Source: an uncultured Ruminococcus sp. | GTDB lineage: Bacteria > Bacillota > Clostridia > Oscillospirales > Acutalibacteraceae | Assembly: GCA_902789345.1 (NCBI GenBank) | Contig: CADANT010000012.1 | Location: 1-40,544 of the forward strand | Reading direction: 5' to 3' | Length of the DNA: 40,544 nt | In this document: positions 21,839 to 31,054 of the stretch, piece after piece | How positions within the stretch are numbered: the first letter of the stretch is position 1 | How the letters are laid out: every line of letters begins with the position of its first letter | Position numbers and translations under genes: made by a program | Notes under the pieces: generated by a model | The model's database searches: none | Seen by the model: only the letters and a program-made list of their open reading frames with translations | What the model was told of the DNA's origin: nothing

Positions 21839-21994
21839 GGGCTAAGGTGATTGCTCTTGTACTCTTTGTTAGACCACCTGCTTTTGTACCCTTGGTTGGG
21901 GCGTTGGTTTTTGTGTGGGGTTGAGCAGCTTAGTTTTGTGCGCTAGGTTAAGATGTTTGTCTTTTTACCTTTGGTTAGAAAATTGTTGTAAAAT
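21839..21994 (+). repeat. degenerate ~27-bp tandem repeat upstream of spoIIE
   Basis: Six consecutive units of 24-27 bp can be laid out: 21839-21862, 21863-21889, 21890-21916, 21917-21941, 21942-21968, 21969-21994. Each has a TTGGTTAG-like word near its start, and most end in TTTTGTAC or a variant (TTTTTGTGT, TTTTGTGC, CTTTTTAC). The stretch is strongly T/G-rich on this strand and has no open frame. It is not CRISPR: the units are degenerate and abut without spacers. The rest of 21677-22060 holds nothing else I can name. Confidence 0.5.
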
Positions 21995-22059
21995 GAGCAA
22001 AAATAGTTTAGGTATACTTATGCCAAAATGCAACATAACATTTCAATTTTTATTCCCCT

Positions 22060-22095
22060 ATAGCGACATAAAATTTTTAGGACAGGCTATATAAT
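22060..22095 (+). promoter_or_regulatory. probable spoIIE promoter with Spo0A-box-like site
   Basis: A -10 TATAAT (22090-22095) has no good -35 at the right distance. Instead TAGCGACATAAAA (22061-22073), whose complement contains TTATGTCGC, resembles a Spo0A box (TGTCGAA-like). A weak -35 covered by a Spo0A box is the known design for spoIIE in Bacillus; here it is inferred. Confidence 0.35.
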
Positions 22096-22132
22096 TTTTA
22101 TACAAACAAGAGAAAATTGGAGGGTAATAAAA

Positions 22133-24469
22133 TTGAAAGAACCGGTGGTAGCAAAAGAAAAAAAGGGAATAACAGGGGCGTTTTCATCTAAAATAACAAA
22201 GGCAATTTTGTCACAGCTTGTGTATTTTGTGGCAGGCTTTATGCTTTCGGGAGGGGCTGTGTTTGGCTCATATTCACCATTTGGTGCGTCTTTAGCGGCG
22301 GCGGTGCCTTTTAAGAGGCTTATTGCCACTACCATAGGCTCGGTTGCAGGGTATTTAATTATTACCCCCGGCAGCAGCTTTAGGTACATAGCTACAGTGC
22401 TTGCTGTGGGGGCTATCAGGTGGACATTAAGCGACTTGAAAAAGCTTACCCAAAACATATTGTATCCTATACTAACCGCAAGCCTGCCTATGTTGGCTAC
22501 AGGTATTGTGCTGGCGGCTGTGGGTAATTATCAAATTAACCTAATTATTATGGCAGTTATAGAGGCGCTTTTGGCGGCTGTGGGAGCGTATTTTTATTTT
22601 AAGACCATTAATATTCTTAAAAGCACCCGTGGGATAACCTCCCTTAACCAACAGGAGCTGGCCTGCTTGGTTATGAGCGGATGTATTTTACTGCTTGCAT
22701 TGTCGTCAATAGGCTTTGGCGGAGTTTCGCTTGGAAGAATTTGCGCCATCATTGTAATAATGCTTTGTTCCAGATACGGCGCTGTAAGCGGTGGCTGTAT
22801 ATCGGGCGTGGCTACAGGCGTAATATTTAGTATGGCTGACAATAACCTTACTTTTTTGGCGGGAAGTTACGCCTTTGGCGGAATTATGGCAGGACTTTTT
22901 TCATCGGTAGGCAGGGTTGGTACTGCTTTGGTGTTTCTGGTGTGTAATCTTATAATGTCCTTTCAATCTCAAGATGTTACGATGATAATTGCGTCAACCT
23001 ACGAGAGTGTTATAGCCGGTGTTATTTTTATGCTGTTGCCAAAGGATTTAGGCAATATAGTGGCACAAATTTTTACACCGTCGGCAGATAAAACCCGTTC
23101 CGAGGGTTTGCGCAAAAATGTTATTATGCGTCTTAGCTACGCTTCAAAGGCACTTAAAAATGTTTCCCAGTCGGTAGACAGTGTGGCTGACAAAATGAAA
23201 GAGCTTTACTCATATAACATAAGTAATGTGTTTGCAAAGTCGGTGGAAAGAGTATGCTGCGGCTGTGGTTTAAGGTCCTACTGTTGGGAAAGGGATAAAG
23301 AAAAAAGCCGAGTCGATTTTGAAAAAATGACGCCTGTTATTTTGAAAAAGGGCAGTTTAACAGCAAAGGACTTTGGGGAGTGCTACAGTAAAAAATGCTG
23401 TAAGGTGCCTGAACTGGTGGAGGTTATAAATAAAAACTACGATTCATATATGTCGTACTTGTCGGCGGAACGCAGAGTAGGCGAAATACGCTCTGTGGTG
23501 GCAGGGCAGTTTTCCGGTTTGGGAGAAATTTTGCAGGATATGGCAGATGAGTTTGAAAACTACAGTCAGTTTGACACAGCTGCTTCCGAAAGGGTTAGCA
23601 CAGTGCTGAAAATGCAGGGCTTTACACCTATGGAGGTTAGCTGCAGAACAGACCGAATGAACCGTATGACTGTTGAAATGGAGGTGCAGGACACCGACAA
23701 GGGGCTTATTAAAAAAGCACAGCTGGTTAAAGAAATTTCAAAGGCCTGCGGCAGATATATGGATACTCCCTGCATAAGTATGGTGCCTAACAGGTGTCGC
23801 ATACAAATGAGCGAGCGTGCTTTATATGATGTGCAAATAGGCAGTGCACAGCACATTAGCGGCAGAGGCAGATTATGCGGCGACTGCTACAGTTACTTTA
23901 CTGACGGCTTAGGCAGAATGGTGGCGCTTATCAGTGACGGTATGGGTACAGGAGGCAGAGCGGCAGTAGACGGCAGTATGGCTGAGGGAATAATGACAAA
24001 GCTTATAAAAGCAGGCTTGGGCTTTGACTGTGCACTGCAAGTGGTTAATTCCGCCTTAATGGTAAAGTCCGGCGACGAGTCCCTTGCTACCCTGGATATT
24101 ATATGTATAGACCTGTTTACCGGTATGGCGGACCTTATGAAAGCCGGTGCGGCGGCAACATATATAAAGAAGGACGGTGTTGTACAAAGGGTAGATTTTT
24201 CATCATTGCCTGTGGGAATTTTAACCGATGTTAAGCTGGAGCACAGAACCCTAAGGCTGGGAAATGACGACTGGGTGCTAATGGTATCTGACGGTGCCGT
24301 TGTGTCAGGGGACAGCTGGATAATGGATATTATCAAGCACTGGAAAAGCGGAAGTGCACAGGAAATGGCACAGGTAATTATTACAGAGGCAAAAGAAAAC
24401 CGTAACGACAACTACGATGATGACGTTACGGCGATAGCTATGAATTTTATGAGTAATATTAAGGATTAA
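22133..24469 (+). CDS. spoIIE: stage II sporulation protein E (SpoIIE phosphatase)
   Basis: A 778-residue protein. An N-terminal membrane part with about ten hydrophobic helices (residues 25-310) is followed by a central regulatory region with a cluster of cysteines (CCGCGLRSYCW, 370-380) and a C-terminal PP2C-type phosphatase domain (about 560-770) with ALISDGMGTGGRA and WVLMVSDGAVVSGD metal-binding motifs. In Bacillus it dephosphorylates SpoIIAA at the asymmetric septum and so activates sigma-F. The start is TTG, eight bases after GGAGG. Its presence argues for a spore-forming host. It converges with the YdcF-like gene, 10 bp apart. Confidence 0.95.
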   Translation: MKEPVVAKEKKGITGAFSSKITKAILSQLVYFVAGFMLSGGAVFGSYSPFGASLAAAVPFKRLIATTIGSVAGYLIITPGSSFRYIATVLAVGAIRWTLSDLKKLTQNILYPILTASLPMLATGIVLAAVGNYQINLIIMAVIEALLAAVGAYFYFKTINILKSTRGITSLNQQELACLVMSGCILLLALSSIGFGGVSLGRICAIIVIMLCSRYGAVSGGCISGVATGVIFSMADNNLTFLAGSYAFGGIMAGLFSSVGRVGTALVFLVCNLIMSFQSQDVTMIIASTYESVIAGVIFMLLPKDLGNIVAQIFTPSADKTRSEGLRKNVIMRLSYASKALKNVSQSVDSVADKMKELYSYNISNVFAKSVERVCCGCGLRSYCWERDKEKSRVDFEKMTPVILKKGSLTAKDFGECYSKKCCKVPELVEVINKNYDSYMSYLSAERRVGEIRSVVAGQFSGLGEILQDMADEFENYSQFDTAASERVSTVLKMQGFTPMEVSCRTDRMNRMTVEMEVQDTDKGLIKKAQLVKEISKACGRYMDTPCISMVPNRCRIQMSERALYDVQIGSAQHISGRGRLCGDCYSYFTDGLGRMVALISDGMGTGGRAAVDGSMAEGIMTKLIKAGLGFDCALQVVNSALMVKSGDESLATLDIICIDLFTGMADLMKAGAAATYIKKDGVVQRVDFSSLPVGILTDVKLEHRTLRLGNDDWVLMVSDGAVVSGDSWIMDIIKHWKSGSAQEMAQVIITEAKENRNDNYDDDVTAIAMNFMSNIKD

Positions 24470-24479
24470 CGGAAACTGT

Positions 24480-25298
24480 TTACCTAAACAGAGCGTCATA
24501 CGGCAGGCCAAACCATTCCCTTACCCAAAAGGTTGGTAAAAATATTAAATTGGTGTTGGCGTTTACAGCACCAATTTTGCTGTCTATACCCAGCTTTCGT
24601 GCTATAAGCAACGCCCTTGCCTGATGAAATCCGTCAGAAACAATAGCAATGTCTGTGTTTGCACCTTGCTTTTTTATTATGTCGTAGGAATACATTAAAT
24701 TTTCCTGTGTGTTTGTGGCAGACTCCTCAAGGAAAATGCGGTTTTTGTCTATGCCGCTTTCTGTAAGTACATTGTACATACACTGAGCTTCTGTAATGTT
24801 TGCAGAGTTGCCCAGTCCTCCGGTAGCAACGCATATGGCACCGGGGTTTTCATCTAAATAATTTTTTCCGGCTGTAATGCGGTCGTTTAGCATAATGCTT
24901 GGTCTGTCGCCTATTACCTGTGCACCCAGTATAATTGCAGAGGCATTTTGACTTGGCGCAATGCTTGCACAGATTATCATAACAGTGCTTATTACAAGTC
25001 CGTACAAAAAGAAAGCATAAATTAAAAATCTGCCCAGCTTCCATAAAATTTTACTAAATGTTTTTTGATAAAATTTGTCCCGTATTTTTTTAAACACAGG
25101 CTTAAAGACAAAATAAACCGCAACAAGTATGCTTACAGTCATACCAAACAGGTTGTATGGGTTTAAAATGCCAAAAGTAATAAACGGCAGCAAAAACCAC
25201 ACAAACATTCCACAGCCCAATACTGCCATTATTGTTCTAAATATATTAAAACCTACAGAATATTTGCTGTTGTTTTTAACAGGCTGTTCTTGATTCAT
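24480..25298 (-). CDS. YdcF/DUF218-family membrane protein
   Basis: A 272-residue protein. Three hydrophobic helices (about residues 15-35, 40-60 and 75-105) precede a DUF218 domain of the ElyC/SanA/YdcF type: ASAIILGAQVIGDRPSIMLN, GAICVATGGLGNS, ITEAQCMYNVL, RIFLEESATNTQENL and IAIVSDGFHQARALLIARKL. The family is linked to envelope maintenance; its exact reaction is unclear. ATG 25298 is chosen because GAGGTG lies seven bases upstream; the 16-codon extension from 25346 has no site. Confidence 0.88.
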   Translation of the reverse strand: MNQEQPVKNNSKYSVGFNIFRTIMAVLGCGMFVWFLLPFITFGILNPYNLFGMTVSILVAVYFVFKPVFKKIRDKFYQKTFSKILWKLGRFLIYAFFLYGLVISTVMIICASIAPSQNASAIILGAQVIGDRPSIMLNDRITAGKNYLDENPGAICVATGGLGNSANITEAQCMYNVLTESGIDKNRIFLEESATNTQENLMYSYDIIKKQGANTDIAIVSDGFHQARALLIARKLGIDSKIGAVNANTNLIFLPTFWVREWFGLPYDALFR

Positions 25299-25458
25299 AA
25301 TGAACACCTCAATACTGTTTTTTGTTGATTTCATTCTATACACCATTAAAATGCATTGCCGATTTTTTATCTATTCGGTTAAAAAATCTTTGCTTTTAAT
25401 GGCATTATCTAACATTAATTGTACAAAAATATATTCTTATTTACAAGTATAAATTAAA

Positions 25459-25528
25459 AAAAGTCACCCATATTTTGGTATGACCTGTTAAGCAGACAGA
25501 TGCATATCATTAGCTAAGGGTGACTTTT
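25459..25528 (-). terminator. long-loop terminator downstream of dut
   Basis: AAAAGTCACCC (25459-25469) pairs perfectly with GGGTGACTTTT (25518-25528), an 11-bp stem around a 48-base loop. On the minus strand it is followed by TTTTTAATTT and ends the zapA-U32-dut transcript; the plus strand also gives T-rich sequence. The long loop is unusual for a simple terminator. The rest of 25299-25609 holds no gene. Confidence 0.65.
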
Positions 25529-25609
25529 GTGTTTTTTTATAACTGTGTTTTTATATTGCTAAATAATGAAGCTTTGTGTTAAAAGCATTCTGTATAGAAG
25601 TCAGAAAGT

Positions 25610-26047
25610 TTACTTGCCTGTTGAGCCGAAACCGCCTGTACTGCGTGCAGTATCGTCCAAAGCTGTAACCTCTGTTATATTCGGCATGCATACAGGAATT
25701 ACCACCATTTGTGCAATTCTGTCGTTTGGCGCTATGGTGTAGCTTTTATCGCTTGAATTTTGCAGACTTACACATATTTCACCACGGTAGTCGCTGTCAA
25801 CAACTCCCACACCGTTTGAAAGTGCTATGCCATATTTTATTCCCAAGCCGCTTCTGGCAAATATAAACAGACCGTATTGGTTACTCGGCAAGGCAACTGC
25901 TATGCCTGTAGGAACAGTCACACGCTGACCTGCTTCTATAGTAACAGGGCTGTCTATGCAGGCGTGCAGGTCCATTCCTGCCGAGCCGTCGGTAGCTCTT
26001 GTAGGGATAATTGCGTTCTCTTTCAGCTTTTGTATTTTTATATCCAT
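25610..26047 (-). CDS. dut: dUTP diphosphatase
   Basis: A 145-residue trimeric-type dUTPase with all five family motifs in order: GSAGMDL (22-28), ARSGLGIKYG (64-73), NGVGVVDSDYRGEI (78-91), NDRIAQMVV (108-116) and the C-terminal STGGFGSTGK. It hydrolyses dUTP to dUMP, keeping uracil out of DNA and feeding thymidylate synthesis. AGAGGT precedes the ATG. It is the last gene of the zapA - U32 peptidase - dut operon. Confidence 0.96.
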   Translation of the reverse strand: MDIKIQKLKENAIIPTRATDGSAGMDLHACIDSPVTIEAGQRVTVPTGIAVALPSNQYGLFIFARSGLGIKYGIALSNGVGVVDSDYRGEICVSLQNSSDKSYTIAPNDRIAQMVVIPVCMPNITEVTALDDTARSTGGFGSTGK

Positions 26048-26107
26048 TAATTTACCTCTTTGTGGCGGAGCACCATTTGGTTTACAAGGGTTGTATGTCC
26101 GTTTGTA

Positions 26108-28231
26108 TTATAAAACGCCCTTGTAATATAGGCCTCGAGTGTGTCCGCCGTCTATTTTACTTTTATTTTTAACAGCATTTAGTGCGTTTAGTTTTTCTTC
26201 TGTGCTTTCGGTGGTAAACATCATTGTGTAAAAGTCAACATTTTCCACTTCTCTTAAACGGTCGCCCATATAAAGTGGAACGCTGTTGAATATCTGTGTA
26301 CAGCCGCCGCTGCATTTGTACGGAAAGCTAATGTCTTTTCGGTCTGTAATGTACCCCATTCCGCCACATTCCTTACAGCTTTTTGTTGACGAGTTTACAC
26401 CGGGACAGTTTCTGGTTAGCATAAGCGGCAATCTGCCGTATATTAATGCGCCTGTTTTTGCAGTACCGCCCAGCGCTTTTATTTGCGCCAGGGTAAGCTC
26501 AAATGAGGCAGTAAGGTCGGTAATGCCAAGTGATTCAAAAAAGCAAACGCTTTCTGTGTTCATTACATTCAGTCTAAAGCTGCCGTGTATGCTAAAACCA
26601 AGCGCCTTACAAACAGGTATAGCCCCCAGGTTATTTACAAGTATATGCTTTACACCTAAAGCCTTTGCCTTTAGCAAACGGTTTTTAATTTGTTCCTCTC
26701 TGCCAAACATACCGGCAGATATTTCTATGCCTAAATTAAAGCCTTGAAGCAACAGCTGTTCTATAACCGCCGTAGGTGTTGTTTCAGGCACAAATACAAG
26801 TTCACACTTTGTAAATTCCTGAGGAATGTTCCAGTCGGAAAACACTGCCCTTAGGGGAATGTTTTCTTTTTGTGTTCGTGTGTTTGTAGTGTGAAGTGTA
26901 ATTTCCAAAGGCTCTTCACGGTGGTATTTTGACATTCTTACATTTGTAAGCTGATTTAGTGCTTCTCGTCTTAATTTGTTAAGGGACGACAAAGGCAGTG
27001 TAACACCGCTGTCAATGTTGCAGACCACTATGTTTGTTTTGTATGGCGTACCGCCTGATTTGTACAGCTGTTCTTTTGCCTTTTCATCGGTTAAAGGCTT
27101 ATTTACAGCCTGCTGGCACAGCTCTCCCTGTACTGTTGTACAGACAGATTTATCATCGGTTAAAGCCGCTTTAAGTACCGCCGGCTTGTCCTTTTGTAAT
27201 GTTAGCTCCATTTTAACAGGAATATGGCTGTACTCATTTTTATAGATGCTGTGTATTTGGTTAAGCACCTTTGTTGTGGCAGATATTACATCCTCTTTTT
27301 GGCGTGTACCAAACATTGAGGCACCTCTGTTTGCAGTGTAGTAGCCGTCCGTAAAGCCTGAGCGTGAAAAAACGCTTTGCAGGCGGCTGCAGCTTTCTGC
27401 GGTAGCTGTGCCTGTATCGTAAAACTGTCTGGAAACATTTACAGAGGCGGCTACATATTCCGGGCGTTTCATTCGTCCCTCTATTTTTGCAGAGGTAACG
27501 CCTATGGCGTTTAGCTCACGCAAATGCTGTAGTATTGACATATCCTTTAGGCTAAGGTCGTGCCCTGTGCCACCCTCTACCATAAACGGAAGTCTGCAGG
27601 TTTGGGCGCACTGACCACGGTTGCCGCTTCTGCCTCCCAGTACAGCGCTAAAGTAGCATTGTCCCGACACGCACATACACAGCGCACCGTGTACGAAAAC
27701 CTCTAGCTCTATACCCGGGCAAGCCTGTGCTACCTGTGTAATTTCTTCCTTAGACATTTCCCTTGAAAGCACCACCCTGGTAAAGCCCAAGCTGTACAGC
27801 AGTTTTGCACCCTGCGGGGTGTGTACGCTCATTTGTGTTGAACCGTGTAAATGGAGCTTTGGCATAGCTTTGTGCAAAACAGAGGCAAAGCCTACATCCT
27901 GCACAATTATTGCGTCAATTTGCAGTTTGTAGGCTTGCTGTGCCATTTGTACGGCTGATTCCATTTCGTCGTCGGTTATAAGGGTGTTCATTGTCAGATA
28001 CAGCTTAACGCCCCTTTGGTGGCAATACTCCACCGCCTCTTTAAGCTGTTCATAGTCAAAATTTTTTGCAGATGCTCTTGCTCCAAACCTTGTAGAGCCT
28101 AAATATACAGCGTCAGCGCCTGAACGAACGGCCGCCACAAGAGCCTCCACAGAGCCTGCCGGTGCAAGAATTTCCATTTTATGTTTATTCTGCTGTGCAG
28201 GGGTGTTGGTGTTATTATTAATTGTACTCAC
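26108..28231 (-). CDS. U32-family peptidase/hydroxylase-like protein
   Basis: A 707-residue protein. N-terminal U32 domain: MEILAPAGSVEALVAAVRSG, GADAVYLG, and the signature EVFVHGALCMCVSGQCYFSA followed by GNRGQCAQTCRLPF. The conserved cysteines of this region bind an iron-sulfur cluster in RlhA/TrhP relatives. The C-terminal part has a second Cys set (NCPGVNSSTKSCKECGG, then CSGGC), as in the DUF3656-containing long forms. Members hydroxylate rRNA or tRNA rather than cleave protein in the studied cases. The start is GTG, six bases after the zapA stop, with a weak GAAAAGAG site. Confidence 0.9.
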   Translation of the reverse strand: MSTINNNTNTPAQQNKHKMEILAPAGSVEALVAAVRSGADAVYLGSTRFGARASAKNFDYEQLKEAVEYCHQRGVKLYLTMNTLITDDEMESAVQMAQQAYKLQIDAIIVQDVGFASVLHKAMPKLHLHGSTQMSVHTPQGAKLLYSLGFTRVVLSREMSKEEITQVAQACPGIELEVFVHGALCMCVSGQCYFSAVLGGRSGNRGQCAQTCRLPFMVEGGTGHDLSLKDMSILQHLRELNAIGVTSAKIEGRMKRPEYVAASVNVSRQFYDTGTATAESCSRLQSVFSRSGFTDGYYTANRGASMFGTRQKEDVISATTKVLNQIHSIYKNEYSHIPVKMELTLQKDKPAVLKAALTDDKSVCTTVQGELCQQAVNKPLTDEKAKEQLYKSGGTPYKTNIVVCNIDSGVTLPLSSLNKLRREALNQLTNVRMSKYHREEPLEITLHTTNTRTQKENIPLRAVFSDWNIPQEFTKCELVFVPETTPTAVIEQLLLQGFNLGIEISAGMFGREEQIKNRLLKAKALGVKHILVNNLGAIPVCKALGFSIHGSFRLNVMNTESVCFFESLGITDLTASFELTLAQIKALGGTAKTGALIYGRLPLMLTRNCPGVNSSTKSCKECGGMGYITDRKDISFPYKCSGGCTQIFNSVPLYMGDRLREVENVDFYTMMFTTESTEEKLNALNAVKNKSKIDGGHTRGLYYKGVL

Positions 28232-28237
28232 AATAAT

Positions 28238-28825
28238 TTAACTCTTTTCGTTAAGTAAATTCATAAGCTCTTCGTCAGTAACCACATCGGCAAATTCGTC
28301 CCTTGTAAAAAGTCGATCTTGCACGCCGCTTGCTTTCTGCCCGGTAACGCTGTTAAGCTTTGTCGGCGCAGCCTTTGTGCTTGTTGGTGCCGGTTTTGTA
28401 TGATTATCGGCCACAGCAGTGTTTGCTTCCGGCTTGGAAGTTTCTTCAACATATGTTCCTGCTTTCAGCTCTGCTATTACACGGTGCAGTCCTGCCTTTT
28501 CTTCCTTTAGCTGTTGGTTTTCAACAAGCAGCTTGTTTAGCTGCATAGTTGCATCTCTTGCTATAGATTCGCAGTCGTCGGTTTTCTTTATAAGCTCTCT
28601 TGTTATAACTTTTTCTTTTTCCAGCTGGTCACAGTAGTTCAGTGCGGCTACTATTGTTGCCATTTGTACAGATAGCTTTGGGTCGCTGTCTGCCAGGTGC
28701 TTTATTCTTTTGTCAACAATACCGGCTATTTTCTGAATGTATTGCTGGCTCTCGTCTGCGGTAATTAAAAATTGACTTCCGCATATTTTGAGCCTTACCT
28801 TGTTTTTCTTTTCTTCTTCACCCAC
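28238..28825 (-). CDS. zapA: cell division protein ZapA
   Basis: A 195-residue ZapA-type protein. The N-terminal head (KVRLKICGSQFLITADES, then YIQKIAGIVDKRI) and the helical segment QMATIVAALNYCDQLEKEK match the family; a long coiled coil follows (residues 75-120). The last ~70 residues are a Pro/Thr/Ala-rich tail with an acidic end (DEFADVVTDEELMNLL), longer than in typical ZapA (~90-110). It binds FtsZ and bundles its filaments at the division ring. The start is GTG, nine bases after AAGGAGG. It is the first gene of an operon with U32 peptidase and dut. Confidence 0.85.
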   Translation of the reverse strand: MGEEEKKNKVRLKICGSQFLITADESQQYIQKIAGIVDKRIKHLADSDPKLSVQMATIVAALNYCDQLEKEKVITRELIKKTDDCESIARDATMQLNKLLVENQQLKEEKAGLHRVIAELKAGTYVEETSKPEANTAVADNHTKPAPTSTKAAPTKLNSVTGQKASGVQDRLFTRDEFADVVTDEELMNLLNEKS

Positions 28826-28885
28826 AGTTATACCTCCTTGTTTTATATTTTGCTGAAAACCTACTTCTTATAGATATACAAATTT

Positions 28886-28913
28886 ATTATACAACATTTT
28901 TAAGGATTGTAAA
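28886..28913 (-). promoter_or_regulatory. promoter of the zapA-U32-dut operon
   Basis: On the minus strand: -35 TTTACA, 16-bp spacer, -10 TATAAT, about 60 bp upstream of the zapA start. Confidence 0.65.
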
Positions 28914-29072
28914 AGACTTTATAAGCATTTTTACAATTTTTCAAAGTTTTTGACGATATTAGGGTATTATAATTACCGTAAGCAGTTACCGCTAAATTTA
29001 AAATGTAGCTATTTGAATAAAATATGCTTGTAAAACCATTCTCAGTTTGGTATTAAATTGGAAAATTTTCAC

Positions 29073-29101
29073 TTGATATTAAAAATATTTTGTGATAAAA
29101 T
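29073..29101 (+). promoter_or_regulatory. promoter of the rimP-nusA-infB operon
   Basis: A -35 TTGATA (29073-29078), 17-bp spacer and -10 TAAAAT (29096-29101), leaving a ~100-base leader before rimP. The rest of the 382-bp gap between zapA and rimP (28826-29207) contains no gene, only the two divergent promoters and AT-rich DNA. Confidence 0.65.
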
Positions 29102-29207
29102 AATTAGAGATTAAATAAGTATTAGAAGTAAGGAGTGGGAAGTAAAGCAGCCCGCTCTTTTTATTTGTACAAAAGCAGGAGAAGCAGAATTTGAAAGGAA
29201 GTGCGTT

Positions 29208-29675
29208 ATGGCAGGTAAAAACACAGTAAATGCCGTATGGGATATTGTAGAGCCTTATGTTAAGGCGCTAAACCTACAGCTGTGGGACGTTCGCTTTGTA
29301 AAAGAGGGTGCCAACTGGTATTTAAGAATTTTTATAGACAGTGAAAACGGTATTACCATAGAGGACTGTGAGGCTGTAAGCCGTGCTGTTGACGAGCCGC
29401 TTGACATTGCAGACCCTATTGACAAAAGCTATTGTCTTGAGGTTTGCTCACCGGGTATAGAAAGAGAGCTTACCAGACCGGAGCATTTTGAGCAGTTTAT
29501 AGGCGCTGATGTAATGGTTAAAATGATACGCCCTATAGAGGGTGTAGGCAAGGAGTTTAAGGGTGTGCTTGCTTCTGCCGACAAACAAAGCTGTACAGTA
29601 ACTACAGACAGCGGAGATGTTACCTTTAATAAAAAAGACAGCGTCTGGGTAAAGCTTGACGACTTTAATATGTAA
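29208..29675 (+). CDS. rimP: ribosome maturation factor RimP
   Basis: A 155-residue RimP. Recognisable features: the WDVRFVKEGANWYLRIFIDS strand region, EDCEAVSRAVDEPLDIADPI, and YCLEVCSPGIERELTRPEHF, the hallmark of the family, then a C-terminal Sm-like barrel (KEFKGVLASADK). It helps assemble the 30S head region. AAAGGAAG precedes the ATG. It is the first gene of the classical rimP-nusA-ylxR-ylxQ-infB-rbfA cluster. Confidence 0.96.
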   Translation: MAGKNTVNAVWDIVEPYVKALNLQLWDVRFVKEGANWYLRIFIDSENGITIEDCEAVSRAVDEPLDIADPIDKSYCLEVCSPGIERELTRPEHFEQFIGADVMVKMIRPIEGVGKEFKGVLASADKQSCTVTTDSGDVTFNKKDSVWVKLDDFNM

Positions 29676-29710
29676 TTTTGCTATAAAACTAAGAAAGGTT
29701 GATTTTAAAA

Positions 29711-31006
29711 ATGGATAACAAAGGGCTATTCGAGGCCATTGCACAGCTTGAAAAAGATAAGGGCGTACCGTCTGAGTATATGTTTGAGCAAATTAAAAGA
29801 GCTATCGAAATTGCGGCAGGCAAAAACTACGGCAATGACAATGTAACATTTGTAATTGATAAGGACAATTATATTTTTGACGCTTATCTGCAAAAGGAGG
29901 TTGTTGAAGAGGTTTTTGACAACAACATTGAGATTTCCGAAGAAAAAGCAAGAGAAATTAACCCAAGCGCACAAATAGGTGATTATGTAGGGGTAAAAAT
30001 GGACACAATGGCATTAGGCAGAATCGGTGTTAATGCCGCAAGAAATGTTATAAGACAGGGTATTAACGAGGGCGAAAAGAGTCAGATTATGCTTGAGTTC
30101 CAAAGCAAAATCGGCGAGCTTGTTACAGCTACCGTAGAAAGAATTGACCCACGCACAGGCAACGCTACAGTAAGAATAAACAAGTCTACAGCTGTACTGC
30201 TTCACGGTGAGCAGGTAGACGGCGAAATTCTTGAAGAAGGTCAGAAGATAAAGGTTTACATTTCTGATGTTCAAAAGAGAGAAAAGGGTGGCCCAAGAGT
30301 TTTAATTTCAAGAACTCACCCTGAGTTTGTAAAGAGAATGTTTGAAACAGAGGTTCCTGAAATTTATGACGGAATTGTTGAGATTAAGTCTATCTCAAGA
30401 GAAGCAGGCTCAAGAACAAAAATTGCCGTATGCAGCAAGGACGACCAGGTTGACGCTATAGGTGCTTGCATTGGTACCAGAGGCGCAAGAGTAGGTACTA
30501 TTGTAGATGAGCTTAACGGTGAGAAAATTGACATAGTAGAGTATGACGAGGACCCTAAGAAGTTTATTTCGGCTGCACTTTCACCGGCAAGCGTTATTAA
30601 GGTGCAGGTTGCGGCAGACGGTTCAAAGTCCTGTCGTGTAACAGTACCAGACAGCCAGCTTTCACTTGCTATCGGCAACAAGGGACAGAATGCAAGACTT
30701 GCAGCAAAGCTGACAGGCTGGAAAATTGACATTCGCCCTGAAAGCGGTTTCTTTGGAGAAGAAGAGGACGATTTTGTACCGGCTGACGATGATGCAGAGC
30801 TGCCTGTTGATAACGCAGAGGATTTTGAAAGCGACATAGAAGAAGCAGATACAGACAGTTTACAGCAGACCGTTGAGGACACACCTGAAAACCTTGAAGA
30901 AAACCTTGTAGAAAATGAAGAAATTGCAGAAGATGTAGACAGGGAGAAGGATAAGGAAATTCAAGACGCAGTAGACGCTATATTGGGTTTAGAGTCTGAC
31001 GAGTAA
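29711..31006 (+). CDS. nusA: transcription termination/antitermination factor NusA
   Basis: A 431-residue NusA. N-terminal RNA-polymerase-binding domain (about 1-125), S1 domain (about 130-195; GELVTATVERIDPRTGNATV), KH1 and KH2 (200-345; ACIGTRGARVGTIVDELNGE and LAIGNKGQNARLAAKLTGW), then an acidic tail of about 80 residues without the E. coli-type AR repeats. It modulates pausing, termination and antitermination. ATG 29711 is preferred over TTG 29699, which lies directly on the AGAAAGG site. Confidence 0.96.
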   Translation: MDNKGLFEAIAQLEKDKGVPSEYMFEQIKRAIEIAAGKNYGNDNVTFVIDKDNYIFDAYLQKEVVEEVFDNNIEISEEKAREINPSAQIGDYVGVKMDTMALGRIGVNAARNVIRQGINEGEKSQIMLEFQSKIGELVTATVERIDPRTGNATVRINKSTAVLLHGEQVDGEILEEGQKIKVYISDVQKREKGGPRVLISRTHPEFVKRMFETEVPEIYDGIVEIKSISREAGSRTKIAVCSKDDQVDAIGACIGTRGARVGTIVDELNGEKIDIVEYDEDPKKFISAALSPASVIKVQVAADGSKSCRVTVPDSQLSLAIGNKGQNARLAAKLTGWKIDIRPESGFFGEEEDDFVPADDDAELPVDNAEDFESDIEEADTDSLQQTVEDTPENLEENLVENEEIAEDVDREKDKEIQDAVDAILGLESDE

Positions 31007-31054
31007 TATATTCCCAAAATACTTTTGCATTAAACCGTGAAAGGCAGTGGTTAA

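Noticed and set aside
21839-21994. CRISPR array
   Set aside because: Units are degenerate and directly adjacent, with no unique spacers, and no cas gene is in the window.
23893-24411. 172-codon minus-strand frame within spoIIE
   Set aside because: Antisense shadow of the conserved phosphatase domain; no supporting start signal.
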